DNA of 64,000 nt, taken from contig JAIOJX010000031.1 in assembly GCA_022376925.1 (NCBI GenBank), forward strand, positions 138,278,854 through 138,342,853, read 5' to 3'. Both the position numbers and the translations under genes were made by a program. The notes beneath the pieces are model-generated. The model was not told the origin of the DNA and did no database searches. It worked only from the letters and a program-made list of their open reading frames with translations. Positions 1 to 12,983 of this stretch are shown here, piece by piece. Position 1 is the first letter of the stretch. Every line of letters begins with the position of its first letter. The stretch comes from Tragulus kanchil (lineage: Eukaryota > Chordata > Mammalia > Artiodactyla > Tragulidae).

Positions 1-254
1 AGTGGGTAAGGAGTCCACCTTGCAGTGCAGGAACACCAATTCAATCCCTGGTCCTGGAAGATTCCACGTGCCACAGAGTGGCTGGACCGCTGTGTCCAAC
101 TGTGAGCCAGCGCTCTGGAGAGCATGCACCCAGAGTCAGTGCTCTGCAATGAGAGGCCACTGCAATGGGAGGCCCACACAGACCAAGAATAAAGATGGAC
201 GAAAATGAATAAATTTAAAAAAGAATAAAAAGAGGTCAAAACTAAAAAAAAAAA
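1..254 (+). repeat. tRNA-derived SINE (CHR-like, GGAGCGCATGC subtype), cut by window edge
   Basis: The tRNA-like head is cut off by the window edge; the remnant of box B is the stretch around 37-50. The body carries the subtype marker block (GCTCTGGAGAGCATGCACCC at 110-130) and ends in an A-rich AATAAA-containing tail. It abuts BovB sequence to the right. Eight independent copies of this subtype occur in the window (see findings). Confidence 0.85.
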
Positions 255-576
255 ATTCTATACTCAATATGTCAGCAAATTTGAAAAACTCAGCAGTGGC
301 CACAAGACCGGAAAAGGTCAGTTTTCATTCCAATCCCAAAGAAGGGCAGTTCCAAAGAAGGTTCTAACTAACGTACAACTGCACTCACTTCACATGCTAG
401 TAAGGTTATGCTCAAAGTTTTTCAAGTTAGGCTTTAAAAGTATGTGAACTGAGAACTTCCAGATGTACAACCTGGGTTTAGAAAAGGCAGAGGAACCAGA
501 GATTAAATTACCAACATTTGTTGGATCACAGAGAAAGCAAGGAAATTCCAGAAAAACATCTACTTCTGCTTCATTG

Positions 577-642
577 ACTACGCTAAAGCCTTTGACTCTG
601 TGGATCACAACTACGCTAAAGCCTTTGACTCTGTGGATCACA
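577..642 (+). repeat. 33-bp tandem duplication inside BovB
   Basis: Two adjacent identical 33-nt units (577-609, 610-642) covering the BovB RT motif A. The repeat is in frame (11 codons). Confidence 0.95.
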
Positions 643-1520
643 ACAAACTGTGGAAAATTCTGAAAGAGATAGGAATATCAGACCACCTTACCTACTTCCT
701 TAGAAATGTGTGTGTAGGTCAAGAAGCAACAGGTTAAAGAAGGAAACGAAGAAGCAACAGTTAAGAACTGGAATGGAACAACGGATTGGTTCAAAACTGA
801 CAAAGGAGTATGTCAAGGCAGTACACTGTCACCTGCTTATTTAACTTATATGCAGAGTACATCATTCAACATGAGGGGCTGGATGACGCACAGGCTGGAG
901 TCAAGATTGGCAGAAGTATCAACAACCTCAGATATACAGGTGATACCGCTCTAATGGCATAATGTGAAGACAGACTAAAGAGCCTCTTAATGAAGGTGAA
1001 AGAGAGGACAGTGGCTTAAGAATCAACATTCAAAAAACTAATATCATGGCATACAAGTCCCATCACTTCATGGCAAAAAGATGCAGAAAAAGTGGAAACA
1101 GTAACAGATTTTATTTTCTTGGGCTCCAAAATCACTGAAGATTGTGACTGTACTCATGAAATAAAACGATACTTGTTCCTTGTAAGAAAAGCCATAACAA
1201 ATGTAGACTATGTATCAAAAAGCATAGACATCACTTTGCTGACAAAGGTCCCTATAGTCAAATCCACGGTTTTTTTCGGTAGTCATGTATGGATGTCAGA
1301 GTTAGACCATAAAGAAGGCTGAGCGCTGAAGAACTGATGCTTTGGAATTGTGGTGCTGGAGAAGATTCTTGAGAGTCCCTTGGACAGCAAGGAGATCAAA
1401 CCAGTCAATCCTAAAGGAAATCAATGCTGAATATTCACTGGAAGGACTGATCCTGAAACTCCAATACTTCGGCTACCTGATGGGAAGAGCTGATTCACTG
1501 GAAAAGACCCGATGCTTCAA

Positions 1521-1556
1521 AACATTGAGGGTAGGAGAAACATTGAGGGTAGGAGA
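1521..1556 (+). repeat. 18-bp tandem duplication inside BovB
   Basis: Two adjacent identical 18-nt units (1521-1538, 1539-1556) near the BovB 3' end. Confidence 0.93.
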
Positions 1557-2059
1557 AGGGAATGACAGAGGATGAGATAGTTTGATGGCATCACCAACTC
1601 AATGGACCTGAGTCTGAGTAAACTCCAGAAAATAATGAAAGACAAGGTGTGCTGCAGTTTAGACACAACTTAGTGAGGGAACAACCACCACCACCAAAAA
1701 CCTGATGGCCCAGTGAGGGGAGACATGCTCTCTTGCCTTGGGAAATACTAGCAATCAAAAATCTTCTTTCAGTGGCATTGAGTCCTGTAGAAGCTCATCA
1801 TATGGGTTCCTTTACCCTTGGTCTACCATCCCTGCGTCTTGTATGTTACAGCTACTTCATAAATTACACATATATACAGTTGAAATCCTATCAAACAATG
1901 TCATAAATTTTACTTTCAACCAGTGATTCACTTTAAAGAATCAAGAAGAGACTTAAGTAATCTATTATATCTACCCAGATATAGTATTATCATTTCTGTC
2001 TGAAGAACTTCCCTTAGCAATTCTTTTGTAGCAGGCTACTGACTGATCTCTCTCTAGTT

Positions 2060-2835
2060 TTTTCTTTTGCTGAGAATGTTTTATCACACTGTATTTTACT
2101 TTCATTCTCAAAGGATAATTTAACTGAACAGAGAATTCTTAGGTCTTTCCTTTCACCACTTAAATAATAATGTGTCACTTCTCTGGCCTCTATGGTTTCT
2201 GATCATCAACTCATTGTAGTTGTTCCCTGACCTTTTTTGTCTCTAAGCTTTAATGATTTGTAATATGCCTTCAGTTTTCAGTAGTGCAATTATGACATGT
2301 TTGGGTGTGGAATTTTTCGAGTTTATTATTCTTGCATTCACAGTTTCTTGACTCATTATGTTTACATCTGCCAAATTTGGGAAATTTTCATCTGTTATTT
2401 CTCCAAGTATTTTTTCTAGCACCACACTTTCTCCTCTCCTCATCTTGTTCATATTAGCTAACTTCTACTGTTCTATCTTCAAGTTCACTGAACTCCTCTG
2501 TCACCTCCATTCAAAAACTAAGTTCATCCAGAGAGTTATTTAGGTTATTGTAATTTTCAGTTCTAATCTTTCTATGTTCTTCTTTTTGTCTTCTATTTCT
2601 TTGCGCAAACTTTCTATTTTTCTATTAGCCTTAAGAGTACTTGTGCCTGTTGGGGCATCTTTATAATACATGTTGTAAATTCTCAGGTAATTCCAACACC
2701 CGAGTCATCTTAGCACTGGTGTCCACTGTCTTCTCACGAGAGCTGGTATTTTGCTGGTTCGTGATATGCCAAATAATTTTGTATTGTATCTGTTTTGAAT
2801 ATTATGAGCTCTGGCTCATTTAAATCAGTGATGAA
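2060..2835 (-). mobile_element. ancient L1 fragment (L1M-like)
   Basis: The plus strand reads as the reverse complement of old mammalian L1: a CCAAATTTGGGAAATTTTCA block near 2371, a TTATTTCTCC block near 2394, and TAATTCCAACACCCGAGTCA at 2688. Diverged and fragmented. The subfamily name is uncertain. Confidence 0.55.
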
Positions 2836-3710
2836 TGTCAGCACTTCTGTTCTAGCAAGTAATCAATCTTGGTAGATTCAGGCTGCAAGCTGTACCCAGT
2901 CTTCTATGAGCTGTTGTTCCAATATCATTTCAGTTTTAAAGTCACTGTTGTGCTGATAAGGAGTAGATCCACGCATGTGTGTGGCTTGGGGATGAACCTG
3001 GGAGATCATAAATGACTAGTAGGGAGCCATTCTCCTGAGCTCCTCCCTCTCTGTCATCTTTTTTAGAGTTTTCTGGTTCCCTGGGCTCCTCTTTGCAGCC
3101 CTCCAGTCAGAAAGCTGGGGCTCTAGTTCCCACCTCTGTCTTGTACTTCTGCCACTGTGCCAGGGTCCATCCAAAGGACAGAGAGGGAGAGAAAGCAACA
3201 AGACTGGCCCTGGCCCTGTCCTCTTGGGACCACAACCCCACCAATCAGAGGGGAAGGGTCTCCTCTCTCAGAATTTTGGCTCCTGCTAGCTCCTACTGCC
3301 ACCATCATGGGACTGTTTGGGATCTAATATGCAATGGAATGAAGAAAAACAAAAGCGGATTTTCATACTGTTATAGATACTCCATTTTCTGTCCCTTGCA
3401 TTGAGGGAGAGCTTTCTCCTGGTGCTCCTTTTGTGCCCTAGTGCCCTTTTCCACTTGCAGGGTAGGCTACACTGAGTTCAGGCTGAGGGATAATATAGTG
3501 GAAACAGTAGTAAACTCCCCACTGGTTTTGGTGGGGCTGTGAATTCTGGTCTTCTTTCCCACTCTGCCTGCTATTTACTTTACAGAGTTCTCAAACAGCT
3601 GCTCCATGCTTTCATCACTCTATCAGCAGGAGTGGCAGGGTGGAGTCTTACTCAGAAATAGAGCTGCTCCTTGCTTCCTACTAGTGTGTAAATGATGCTG
3701 TCTATTTAGC

Positions 3711-3890
3711 AAGGATTCCCTTGTAGCTCAGCATGGTAAAGAATATGCCTGCAATGCAGGAGACCCTGGTTCGATTCCCAGATCAAGAAGATCCTCTGGC
3801 AAAGGAATAGGCTACCCACTCCAGTATTCTTGCCTGGAGAATTCCATGGCTTGTCTGAGTGACTTTCAATTTCCCTCAGTAAGGATGAAT
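3711..3890 (+). repeat. Bov-tA SINE
   Basis: tRNA-like head with CCTTGTAGCTCAGCATGGTA (box A region) and GGTTCGATTCCC (box B), followed by the Bov-A block ACTCCAGTATTCTTGCCTGG and GAGAATTCCATGG. Second copy at 4816-4995 belongs to duplication 1. Confidence 0.9.
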
Positions 3891-4815
3891 TCACAGGAGC
3901 CAAATACTGCTGAGACTACTATGCAGCGACTGGATAAGAAAGTTGGTCAGATTGTTCTAGCAAGTAATCAATCTTGGTAGATTCAGGCTGCAAGCTGTAC
4001 CCAGTCTTCTATGAGCTGTTGTTCCAATATCATTTCAGTTTTAAAGTCACTGTTGTGCTGATAAGGAGTAGATCCACGCATGTGTGTGGCTTGGGGATGA
4101 ACCTGGGAGATCATAAATGACTAGTAGGGAGCCATTCTCCTGAGCTCCTCCCTCTCTGTCATCTTTTTTAGAGTTTTCTGGTTCCCTGGGCTCCTCTTTG
4201 CAGCCCTCCAGTCAGAAAGCTGGGGCTCTAGTTCCCACCTCTGTCTTGTACTTCTGCCACTGTGCCAGGGTCCATCCAAAGGACAGAGAGGGAGAGAAAG
4301 CAACAAGACTGGCCCTGGCCCTGTCCTCTTGGGACCACAACCCCACCAATCAGAGGGGAAGGGTCTCCTCTCTCAGAATTTTGGCTCCTGCTAGCTCCTA
4401 CTGCCACCATCATGGGACTGTTTGGGATCTAATATGCAATGGAATGAAGAAAAACAAAAGCGGATTTTCATACTGTTATAGATACTCCATTTTCTGTCCC
4501 TTGCATTGAGGGAGAGCTTTCTCCTGGTGCTCCTTTTGTGCCCTAGTGCCCTTTTCCACTTGCAGGGTAGGCTACACTGAGTTCAGGCTGAGGGATAATA
4601 TAGTGGAAACAGTAGTAAACTCCCCACTGGTTTTGGTGGGGCTGTGAATTCTGGTCTTCTTTCCCACTCTGCCTGCTATTTACTTTACAGAGTTCTCAAA
4701 CAGCTGCTCCATGCTTTCATCACTCTATCAGCAGGAGTGGCAGGGTGGAGTCTTACTCAGAAATAGAGCTGCTCCTTGCTTCCTACTAGTGTGTAAATGA
4801 TGCTGTCTATTTAGC

Positions 4816-4995
4816 AAGGATTCCCTTGTAGCTCAGCATGGTAAAGAATATGCCTGCAATGCAGGAGACCCTGGTTCGATTCCCAGATCAAGAAGATCCT
4901 CTGGCAAAGGAATAGGCTACCCACTCCAGTATTCTTGCCTGGAGAATTCCATGGCTTGTCTGAGTGACTTTCAATTTCCCTCAGTAAGGATGAAT
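4816..4995 (+). repeat. Bov-tA SINE (duplicate of 3711-3890)
   Basis: Same element repeated at offset 1105; not an independent insertion. Confidence 0.9.
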
Positions 4996-5479
4996 TCACA
5001 GGAGCCAAATACTGCTGAGACTACTATGCAGCGACTGGATAAGAAAGTTGATTACTTCCACTCAGTGAAATGTTAGCAACCAGTGTCAGCCAACCCAGAG
5101 AGAAGAGGTTTCTTCTCCAGATAATAGACTTTCAAAATAAATATCCTTTCAAACAAGGGCTTATTCTCTAATTGATCCAAAGTAAAGGCCATGATCAACA
5201 GATCCTGCCCAGATACAAAGTTTCCAATTGGCTTTTCAGATTTACTATGAAACATTAAGAAGTCAGAAGAAAGTCTGGCAAATATTAAGACAGAAACCAA
5301 CAAACTAGAACACAAAATAGAGAGAAAGCAGGTAATGCAGGGTAGAAAAGAAAACTTCAACAAAATTTTAATTAGTGCTTTCAAACAAATATAAGATGAC
5401 AGTGAATTTGTAAAACGGGAATCAAATGTTTGAAAAAAAAAATCAGAATAAGAACACTAGTAAATTAATATGACGGCCA

Positions 5480-5705
5480 GGGACTTCCCTGCTGGTAAAG
5501 TGGTTAAGAGTCTACCTTCCAGTGCAGGGGATGTGGTTCCATCCCTGGTTGGGGAACTAAGATCCCACATGCTACAGGGCAACTAAACTATGCTTCCCAC
5601 CTGGAGAGCCCACACTGCAACTACTGAGCCTGTGTGCTCCAAACCAGGGTGTCGCAAAGATGACCCAGCACAACCCAAGTAAATAAATAATAGGCAAAGT
5701 GGGAG
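5480..5705 (+). repeat. CHR-type tRNA SINE
   Basis: Head GGGACTTCCCTGCTGGTAAA, box-B-like GTTCCATCCCTGG, ACAACTACTGAGCCTGTGTG-like body, and an AAATAAATAATA tail. Confidence 0.85.
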
Positions 5706-6605
5706 AAATCCCTCCAAAAATATCAGAAAACAAAAGAGAGAAAAGATATTGTAAAAGTCCACTGAGGATATCCGAAATCCAAGTAACTGGCATTCCAAAA
5801 ACACTGAATGGCACTTAATAAAGAAACAACATAAACTATTTCATGGAACTAAAATGCAGAAGACCCCATGCATAATTAGTGAAAAATCACATTGTCCTGT
5901 TTGGGAACCAACACACCCAGATCCCACTTTGAAAGGGTCCACAGAATATCCAAACATGATTCCTTTTTAAAGGCACACTGGAGAAAAATCCTGGCGGCAG
6001 GGTGGGAACAGGGCACATATAAGAGAATGACAAATTCTCAACAGCAATTCTGGATAATCCAGGGAAAAAAGGGTAGCAATACATTCAAAATTATAAGGGA
6101 AAAACTATTTTCAATCTATAATTCTATAATATCCATATTACAAACCAAATATAAAGCACAACAAAAACATTTTTTGCATGCTAAAGGCTGAGAAAATGAT
6201 TCCCAAGGATTCTTTTCTTGAGAAACTATTTTAAGATGAAGGCCACCAAAAATATGGGAGATGAAGTAATTACTAAATTCCATCCAAGAGTGGATGAAAA
6301 GTCCACAGGTTACAGCCGTGCAACAGGTAAGAGGAGCACCTAGCTGACTGGAGGAGGGAAGAGTGCTCCAAGGGAGTTCTCTTAGAAAAAGAGACTCACA
6401 GAATATGTGATATAAAGGAATATTTGCAAAATTATAAGGCATATATTTAAAGCAAATTTCACAAGTAGATGAGAAAGGGGCAGATAAAAATCCTAGGAAA
6501 AATTAAAAGCTATACCAGAAAAAGAATTTAATATACTACAGCACTTGCCCTGCAACAAGTAGTATTTATATGTCATAATTATATAAGCTTGCTTTAACAA
6601 GAAAA
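5706..6605. other. intronic sequence without recognised features
   Basis: AT-rich intron 1 sequence. No repeat family, exon or RNA gene could be recognised by eye. Confidence 0.5.
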
Positions 6606-6611
6606 AGGAAA

Positions 6612-6966
6612 AAGGTTGGTGTCTTTGTCGTTTGGGCTGCTGCAGCAGAATCCCACAGACTGGGTGGCTGGTAAACAACAGGAATTTCTGTCAGTTCCGG
6701 AGGCGGGAAGTCCAAAATCCGGGTGCCGGCATGGTCAAGTGACAGTCCCCTCTCTGAGTGTGGACTTGTCTCACGTGGTGGAAGGCGCAGTGGCACTCTC
6801 TCAGGCCTCTTTTCTAAGGGTGGTAATCTCATCCACGGGGGTCCTGTCCTCGTGACTCATCACCCCCCAAAGGCCCATTCCCCTAATACCATCACATTGG
6901 GCATTAGAATTTCAACATTCATTAATTCACTGATTTTCAGGAGACAGGAATATTCAGACCACAGCA
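6612..6966 (-). mobile_element. MLT1-type (MaLR/ERVL) solo LTR
   Basis: Reads on the minus strand from a TG start at about 6966. Blocks typical of MaLR LTRs are present: GAATTTCAACATTCATTAAT region (plus strand), CCAAAGGCCCATTCCCCTAA, CATCACATTGGGCATTAGAA, and the end block around GACTGGGTGGCTGGTAAACA. An old eutherian-wide LTR remnant with no internal region next to it. Confidence 0.8.
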
Positions 6967-6975
6967 ACTGAGCAA

Positions 6976-9900
6976 ATGGGTCTGGTTTTTGCCTCATCTT
7001 TATCTTAAAGTGAATAATGTCCAAAATTGATAAGAAATAGGAGTATATTATTTATAATTATTTAGGTAAACATCAGAACAAACAGCTAAAAACAGTAGTT
7101 GCCTTGAGAAGTTGGGGTAGGGTAGAAGCAAAGCGAGTGCTAAGCTTCATTATAAAAACTTTCAGTAAAACTTGATTTCTTTTAACCATGTGCACATATA
7201 TTATACTCTCTACTTCCTCATTTTATTAAAAAAATGTAAAAGTAGATGTATAACATGCTCTGATGCTGTATGACAAAACTGTACCAGGCCCCAGGAGAGC
7301 TCCTGCCTTGGAAATAAACGCCCAGTACAAGCAGAGCTGACATCGCCAGGCAAACAACCCAAACTAACTGCACAGATGTGAGAAGCGCTGGGCTAGGAAC
7401 CTGTTATGGCTTCACATACCCAAACTCCATTCTGTCTGAGTGTGCCCCAAGAGAAATGAGTAATTATCCCTTGAGATTCAGACTCAATGCTTTCATTAAT
7501 AATTTACTCTTAGGAAACTACTAAGTAGCAACCACTGATTTTTATACTCTAGTTCAGGAGTGGGAAATAATATATCAGACATACAGTGTTATTACATTCT
7601 AGATGTTTGGCCATAAGTCGTACTGATAAGAAAGATTCTGTGGATACAAGTAATCATCATTTGCATTTGGCTGTATTTGGTATCCGAACATCTGAATGTT
7701 AGTCAAAAATTGTTTCCACCCATACCGTAATGTTCATATTAACTTTACACAGGATTTTAAGGAAAAAAGGGAGGAGGGGAGTGTATAAAATACACAACAG
7801 TAACTTCCCTTTCATATGGTACAATGAATTTTACTTTCTACAAATTCAGCTCTTCTCAACTCTGTAATAACGATTAAAGAATCAGAGAAGCTCCTGGTAA
7901 CCCTTGCCATTCAGAAGAGCTAAAACCAGGAAGGATCTAAGTGGCTCTTCAACAGACTGTAGGTGTGCCCTGGGGAAAGGGTTCTTGGCAGTCCTGTTCA
8001 TCACTTCTTATTATGGGCACATACTTAAGGGATTTTATCAGCTTGTCTCCCAGATCACATGTGTCTTAAAGCAGATGAATGGAAGGATGAAAGGAACAGC
8101 ACAGGGTGCTACCTGCAGAGCATGAAACAGCCAGTAAGTGAGAGCACAGGTGCAAAACTAAGGAAGACACAATAGTTGAAAACACAGCAACATGGGATCA
8201 GCTCTCATGGAGTGCAGAACTGACACGCTGTGGCAGCTGCCAGGAGCGTAACTGCACCCCTTGGCACAGCACGACGGACGATACTCAAGTCAACCACATG
8301 TCAGTGAAGAAGCAGGGCCTACGCAGCCAAGGAAGCTTTGATACACTGCAGACAGAGTTCTAAAACCATTCCAACCAGTAGTTCTCTACGTTGGCTGTGA
8401 ACTCTAGGATTCAAAAGATTTCCTGTGACTCAGGATACTCTTGCTTAAATGGCACTGCATGTTAGCTCAAAGAGAAAAGAAAGGAGGAGGATTCATATTT
8501 TTAGACACTGCCATATAAATCCTACAGAATATATATAAATTAGAAGCACCATAGTTCCTTAGACAAATTACTAATTACCTACAGATCTGTAACAGGTCCA
8601 TTTTAACCTGTTAAGATAACCTGTCTCTATCTGACCATCAGTATTAATAATATGGCTTAGAGAATTAAGATAACCATTTTAGCCATTTTTCCAATGCATT
8701 TCCAACATCTGCTTTCTGTTTCATCCCTCGCCTCAGTTTCTAAAATGCCCACCATGTTCTTCCCCGGGAGGAAGAGGGACTTCCCTGCACGCTCACTCTG
8801 AGTGTACTCCTCAGGACCAGGGGCCACACTCCACCCTAGACTTTATCCCCATTACAATTCTGGTGCATTTCATCTTCACTCTTTCTTGAATACAGTCTTC
8901 AGGTCTCCAATGTCATTTCCATCACTCTCCGCACTCTCAGTAAAAGAGCCTGGAGGCCAACATGAATTTCTTTGACTGCCTCTCTGTTTTCATCTTACAA
9001 TTCCACTTTTCACAAATGCTTCTCCTTTCTGCTTCAAAGCCATGCCATTTTCTTAGACCTCGATTCATCACTCCCCCTCCACCCGCTACCCCTGCCCCTC
9101 TGACTACAAGCCTGTGTGGGTCCCCTGACCCTACAGAACACTTCCTCCAGCCCACTGGCATATGCACGGAACCCACTCTGTCTTTTCGCCTTCACGCTTT
9201 TTGAAAAACAGCCCAAACCCCTTTCTCTGTCAACCCCTTGAAATCTGGATTCCGCCCCCATTCAAACTGAAACCACTTTGCTGAATGACAACTAATGCCA
9301 AACCCAAAGGCTCTTTCCTCTGTACTCCCTACTCCAGTTCTCTGCTTACGTGGTAGGTAGCACGATATCTACTGTTGACCAACTTCTTGACAAACTCTTT
9401 CCTCTCCACACTTCTGAGAGCACTAGCTGTCTTTACTGCCTATCTTTCTGACTATCCCCCTCAAATCCTTTGCAGCCTTTCCCTACTGTAGCTTAAATGT
9501 AGATATTTCATAAGGTTCTGTCATGATCTTCTTCCTCAATTACACTCTAATAGGCTCTTTAAGTTCCAAAGACAACTTTTACTTCTCTGGTGATAACTAC
9601 CAAGACCATCTCTAGCCTTTAACACTGTTAAGACTACAGATCTTTCTCTGGACTTTTCCACCTACCCTACAAGTGCCTCAAGCTTGACAGGTCTGAATCA
9701 GAGCTCACAGCTCACCTCTACTCAATCCTTGGTCCAAGTTCCTTTCTATGAAACACAGATACCTAGAGTCAAAGCTTTCCTTCCTTCTCTGTGACTAGCA
9801 ATCCTTCACATTTCCAGCTATGTGCAAACACTACAACTACACCACAGAAGCACTAACCCTTCTGATGCCAGTCTTGCCTCTCTCCACGGCCCTGTAACAG

Positions 9901-10340
9901 TGTTAAAGTGATGCCTGAGAACACAGCCTTCACCTTCTTACTCAAACCCTTTTCAACAGAATGTGTCACAACTCTACTGGATAGAGTGGGTATGGCCTAG
10001 GTTTTAGCCAGGCGTGACTCTGCCCTTCCTGGAAGGCATTAACAATGTCAGGACACAATTCTGGTCTCCTGGCATCTTGGGGGCAGAGGCCACAGATGCT
10101 GCTAAACCTCCTACAGTGTATAGTACACTCCCTATAACCAAACAATCAGCCGACTAAAAGGTCAACAGTGCCACTGTTAAGAAAACCTGATTCAATCAAT
10201 AAATATCTAACAAATACAAGTCAAAACAAGAATTAGGAAGTCTGGGAATGCAGGCTAGCCTCCAGCTTAGTAGCATCAATGATGCAGGTAGCTTTGAGAG
10301 AATGTGGCCAAATGACAAAAAGAAAATTAAAAAGTTGGGG
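6976..10340. other. intronic sequence without recognised features
   Basis: About 3.4 kb of intron 1 with no recognised gene. The part from about 8700 to 9900 is pyrimidine-rich on the plus strand and could include very old LINE sequence (L2-like), but no diagnostic block was clear enough to call. Confidence 0.45.
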
Positions 10341-10343
10341 AGG

Positions 10344-10608
10344 GGGCCTTCCCTGGTGGTCCAGTGGGCAAGGACAGCCTTGAAGTGCAAGGGGCGCCGG
10401 TTCGATCCCTGGCCTGGGAGGATCCCACGTGCTGTGGAATGGCTGGATCTATGTGTCCAACTACCTAGCGGGAGCTCTGGAGCGCATGCACCCAGAGCCG
10501 GTGCTGTGTGATGAGAGAGGCCCCTGCGATGGGAGGCCCACACAGGCCAATGAACAAAAGGATGAAAGTAAATAAATGAGAAACCAATAGAAGTGGCCAA
10601 AAAAAAGT
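10344..10608 (+). repeat. CHR-like SINE, GGAGCGCATGC subtype
   Basis: Head GGCCTTCCCTGGTGGTCCAG, box B GGTTCGATCCC, marker GCTCTGGAGCGCATGCACCC, end block GAAACCAATAGAAGTGGCC, then an A-run. Near full length. Confidence 0.92.
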
Positions 10609-11780
10609 TGTGCAGATGTTCATTTTAATAATTCACATAACATTAAGAAAAATGATCAAATCCTTACAAATAAGGCAAAAAGATGGCCTCTCAACCACAA
10701 AAGAGCACTCCCTGTAGCCCACCCAAAGATGATTTACTTCTCTGGTAAATTTACCTTTGTCTTACACACCATTTATTATTGATTAGGGCCTGGACAGTGA
10801 TACCACACGCCAGAATGTAGATTCATGTACAGGAGAGATGCAGATTATCTCCATCTGTTAGAAAAGACGTCCCCAATAGTTATGACATCACTGCTTTCTG
10901 CTGTATTAGTCAATTTGTATCTACAAGTAATCTTATTCCACCATTCCTCTTTGTAGCGCTGATACTCAGCCTCAAATACTCAGATCCTCAAAAGCTCGTT
11001 CAACCATTTTTACATCCCTCGGGTTCCCGCTTTCCTGAGATATCTAACAGTCATGTTTACAGTTTGCTTTCTCTTCTGATTGTGTGTTTTCTCTTTATGG
11101 TTCTTGGCCACACGTCCCTTATCCACACTCGCTCTGGCACCAAGTGGCTACAGACTACAGGTCAGTCTCACATATGAACCTAGTCTGTAGAAATCTAATT
11201 TTTCAGTCTGACCATGTGGTGACCTGTCAATAAATAAGAGGGATCCACTTCCTGTGGCAGGAGAGACTACAGGAATACTTAGTTTTAGCCAGTTCTATTC
11301 TGTTTGCACAAGAACATGTCTCAGGACTACTGATAGAAGAATAGACCTTATGAAATCTGGACCAGCTTTTGTTTTATGGGATTACTTTCAACCTGTGGCT
11401 AAGATTAGGGAACCAAAGCTGAAAGCTGTCTATGTCTGTAAATGAGAAAAAGCCTTTATTTCTTCATGGTGTGGATGTGAAATATATTTCTATCTCTAGG
11501 AGTTATTAATAAAGAACGTAATAAAGTTTCTTAAAGAACTTCTGTTCAAATTGGTGTGAAGAGAACAACAAGCTTTTAAATAAATCTGTATTCCTGCTAG
11601 AAAACAAAGAAACTAAACATCTGAACTTACAATGAGTTAACTTTTTAAGGAGAAGAACAACCTAAAATGCACAGAAGCTGAAACTCCAAAGGCATTTGCT
11701 TTTTTTTTTTTCTCTTTTTGTTTCCTTTTTTCTTCTTTTTCTGGCATTTGCTTTTAGAATCCAAATTCATGTAATCCGAG
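10609..11780. other. intronic sequence without recognised features
   Basis: No repeat, exon or RNA gene recognised; a pyrimidine tract lies at 11700-11745. Confidence 0.5.
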
Positions 11781-11782
11781 GA

Positions 11783-11893
11783 AATTCGCCAGTGGTCCAG
11801 TGGTTAGGACTCAGTGCTTTCTCTGTGGCCAGGGTTCAGTCTCTGGTTGGGAACTAAGATAACCCAGATCGTGTGGCAGAGCCAAAAAAATCC
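11783..11893 (+). repeat. short tRNA-derived SINE (5' part only)
   Basis: AGTGGTCCAGTGGTTAGGAC head and GGTTGGGAACTAAGAT block ending in an A-run; lacks the long CHR body. Confidence 0.75.
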
Positions 11894-11899
11894 TTAGAC

Positions 11900-12815
11900 A
11901 AATCAATCTGAATTGATCATTTTAATGCTAATTTGAAAATAGATGTCCTTTTTCTGATTTTACCAGCACAGAGTACAATGCATACAGAAGCTTTTTTTAA
12001 CCTTAAGATTATTCTTTCATGAAAAGGCTGATTGTGAAAAAGAAAATCGGATGCATTCAACTGCACTGAATTTTTATAGAGGCTATATGTTGCTCAGTAT
12101 GTTAGTTCAAACATAATTTCCAGTATCTTTAGTTAACTTTAAGACCTTGATGGGCCCAACAGTTAAATGTTTCACTAATGGACATTTTCCGGATACATGG
12201 CTAGTTTCCAAGTTAGAGATGCTAAGCATAGTTTAAACACACACACACTACACATTTTCTTTTTAATACCAACAAAATGACTAACATCATATAATACCCT
12301 GTCTGCATTTAATGTCTTTTCAAGTTGCTCCGTTTTAATCACTCTGGTTTTTTCCCACTATAACACTTAAGCCTTGGCTTCCCTAGTGTATCACATATAT
12401 AATTAGTCTGCACTGTTTTGTGCAAGTCTGTTTTCACTTGGCGTACTATTTCTGAGATGCAGCCACATTACTGCACGTCTGAGCTGTCCTTTTCTATTAC
12501 TTTGTAGTATACCACTCTCAATGTCTTCTACACCTAAACTATCTTTGATGTTTTGCAAAGGTCACCAGGCCATCAATCACAAAGATTTCTCTTTCACTTC
12601 ATAAGAATTCTTTGGGGGTACTCTGAATTTATTAAATTTCGAACACTTAGTTATTAACTGCATCAGATCAAAAGGGAAGCTTGGTCTCTTCACTTTTCAT
12701 GGCAACATAGATCCTTGAATAGGAAGAATCTGGCCTCCCTTTTATTAGGATAAAACTAGACAAATTCATCTTGCAACCCAGGCCATAACTACAACATCAT
12801 ATTTAAGAATAAACC
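11900..12815. other. intronic sequence without recognised features
   Basis: Nothing specific recognised apart from a short CA run at 12238-12249. The stretch 12300-12560 has the feel of an old L1 3' end (minus orientation) but is too diverged to call firmly. Confidence 0.4.
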
Positions 12816-12817
12816 GG

Positions 12818-12983
12818 GCTTCCCTTGTGGCTCAGTGGATAGGAACCCATCTGCCAATGTAGGAGACACAGGTTCGATCCCTGATCCGGGAAGATCCCAC
12901 ATACCACAGAACAGCTAAACTCACATATCAACAAAGACCTAGCACAGCCAAAAATAAATAAAGCTTTAAAAAAAAAAAAAGAA
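12818..12983 (+). repeat. tRNA-derived SINE (CHR/Bov-tA type)
   Basis: GGGCTTCCCTTGTGGCTCAG head, GGTTCGATCCCTGATCCGGG box B region, and an AAAAATAAATAAAGC tail with A-run. The body is shortened. Confidence 0.88.

Larger units (their letters stand above)
257..1690 (+). mobile_element. BovB (RTE-type) LINE, degraded 3' half
   Basis: Translated pieces match the BovB reverse transcriptase in order: YAKAFDSVDHN (motif A, near 580-640), a GVCQG-like turn near 810, then ETVTDFIFLGSKITED at 1092-1140, ELWCWRRFLRVPWTARRSNQ at 1342-1400, and the terminal DSLEKT and SLSKL blocks. Many frameshifts and stops make it a dead copy. The 5' end is missing. BovB is abundant in ruminants and squamates and was acquired horizontally; this copy supports the ruminant assignment. 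Confidence 0.92.
2848..5050. repeat. 1.1-kb direct duplication no. 1
   Basis: Copy 1 is 2848-3945 and copy 2 is 3953-5050 (offset 1105), separated by 7 nt. The copies look identical throughout, including a Bov-tA SINE and unique sequence. Probably a false duplication from unmerged contig ends. Confidence 0.95.

Noticed and set aside
3711..3890. tRNA genes suggested by A and B boxes
   Set aside because: The boxes belong to tRNA-derived SINEs; no cloverleaf with an intact anticodon arm was found.
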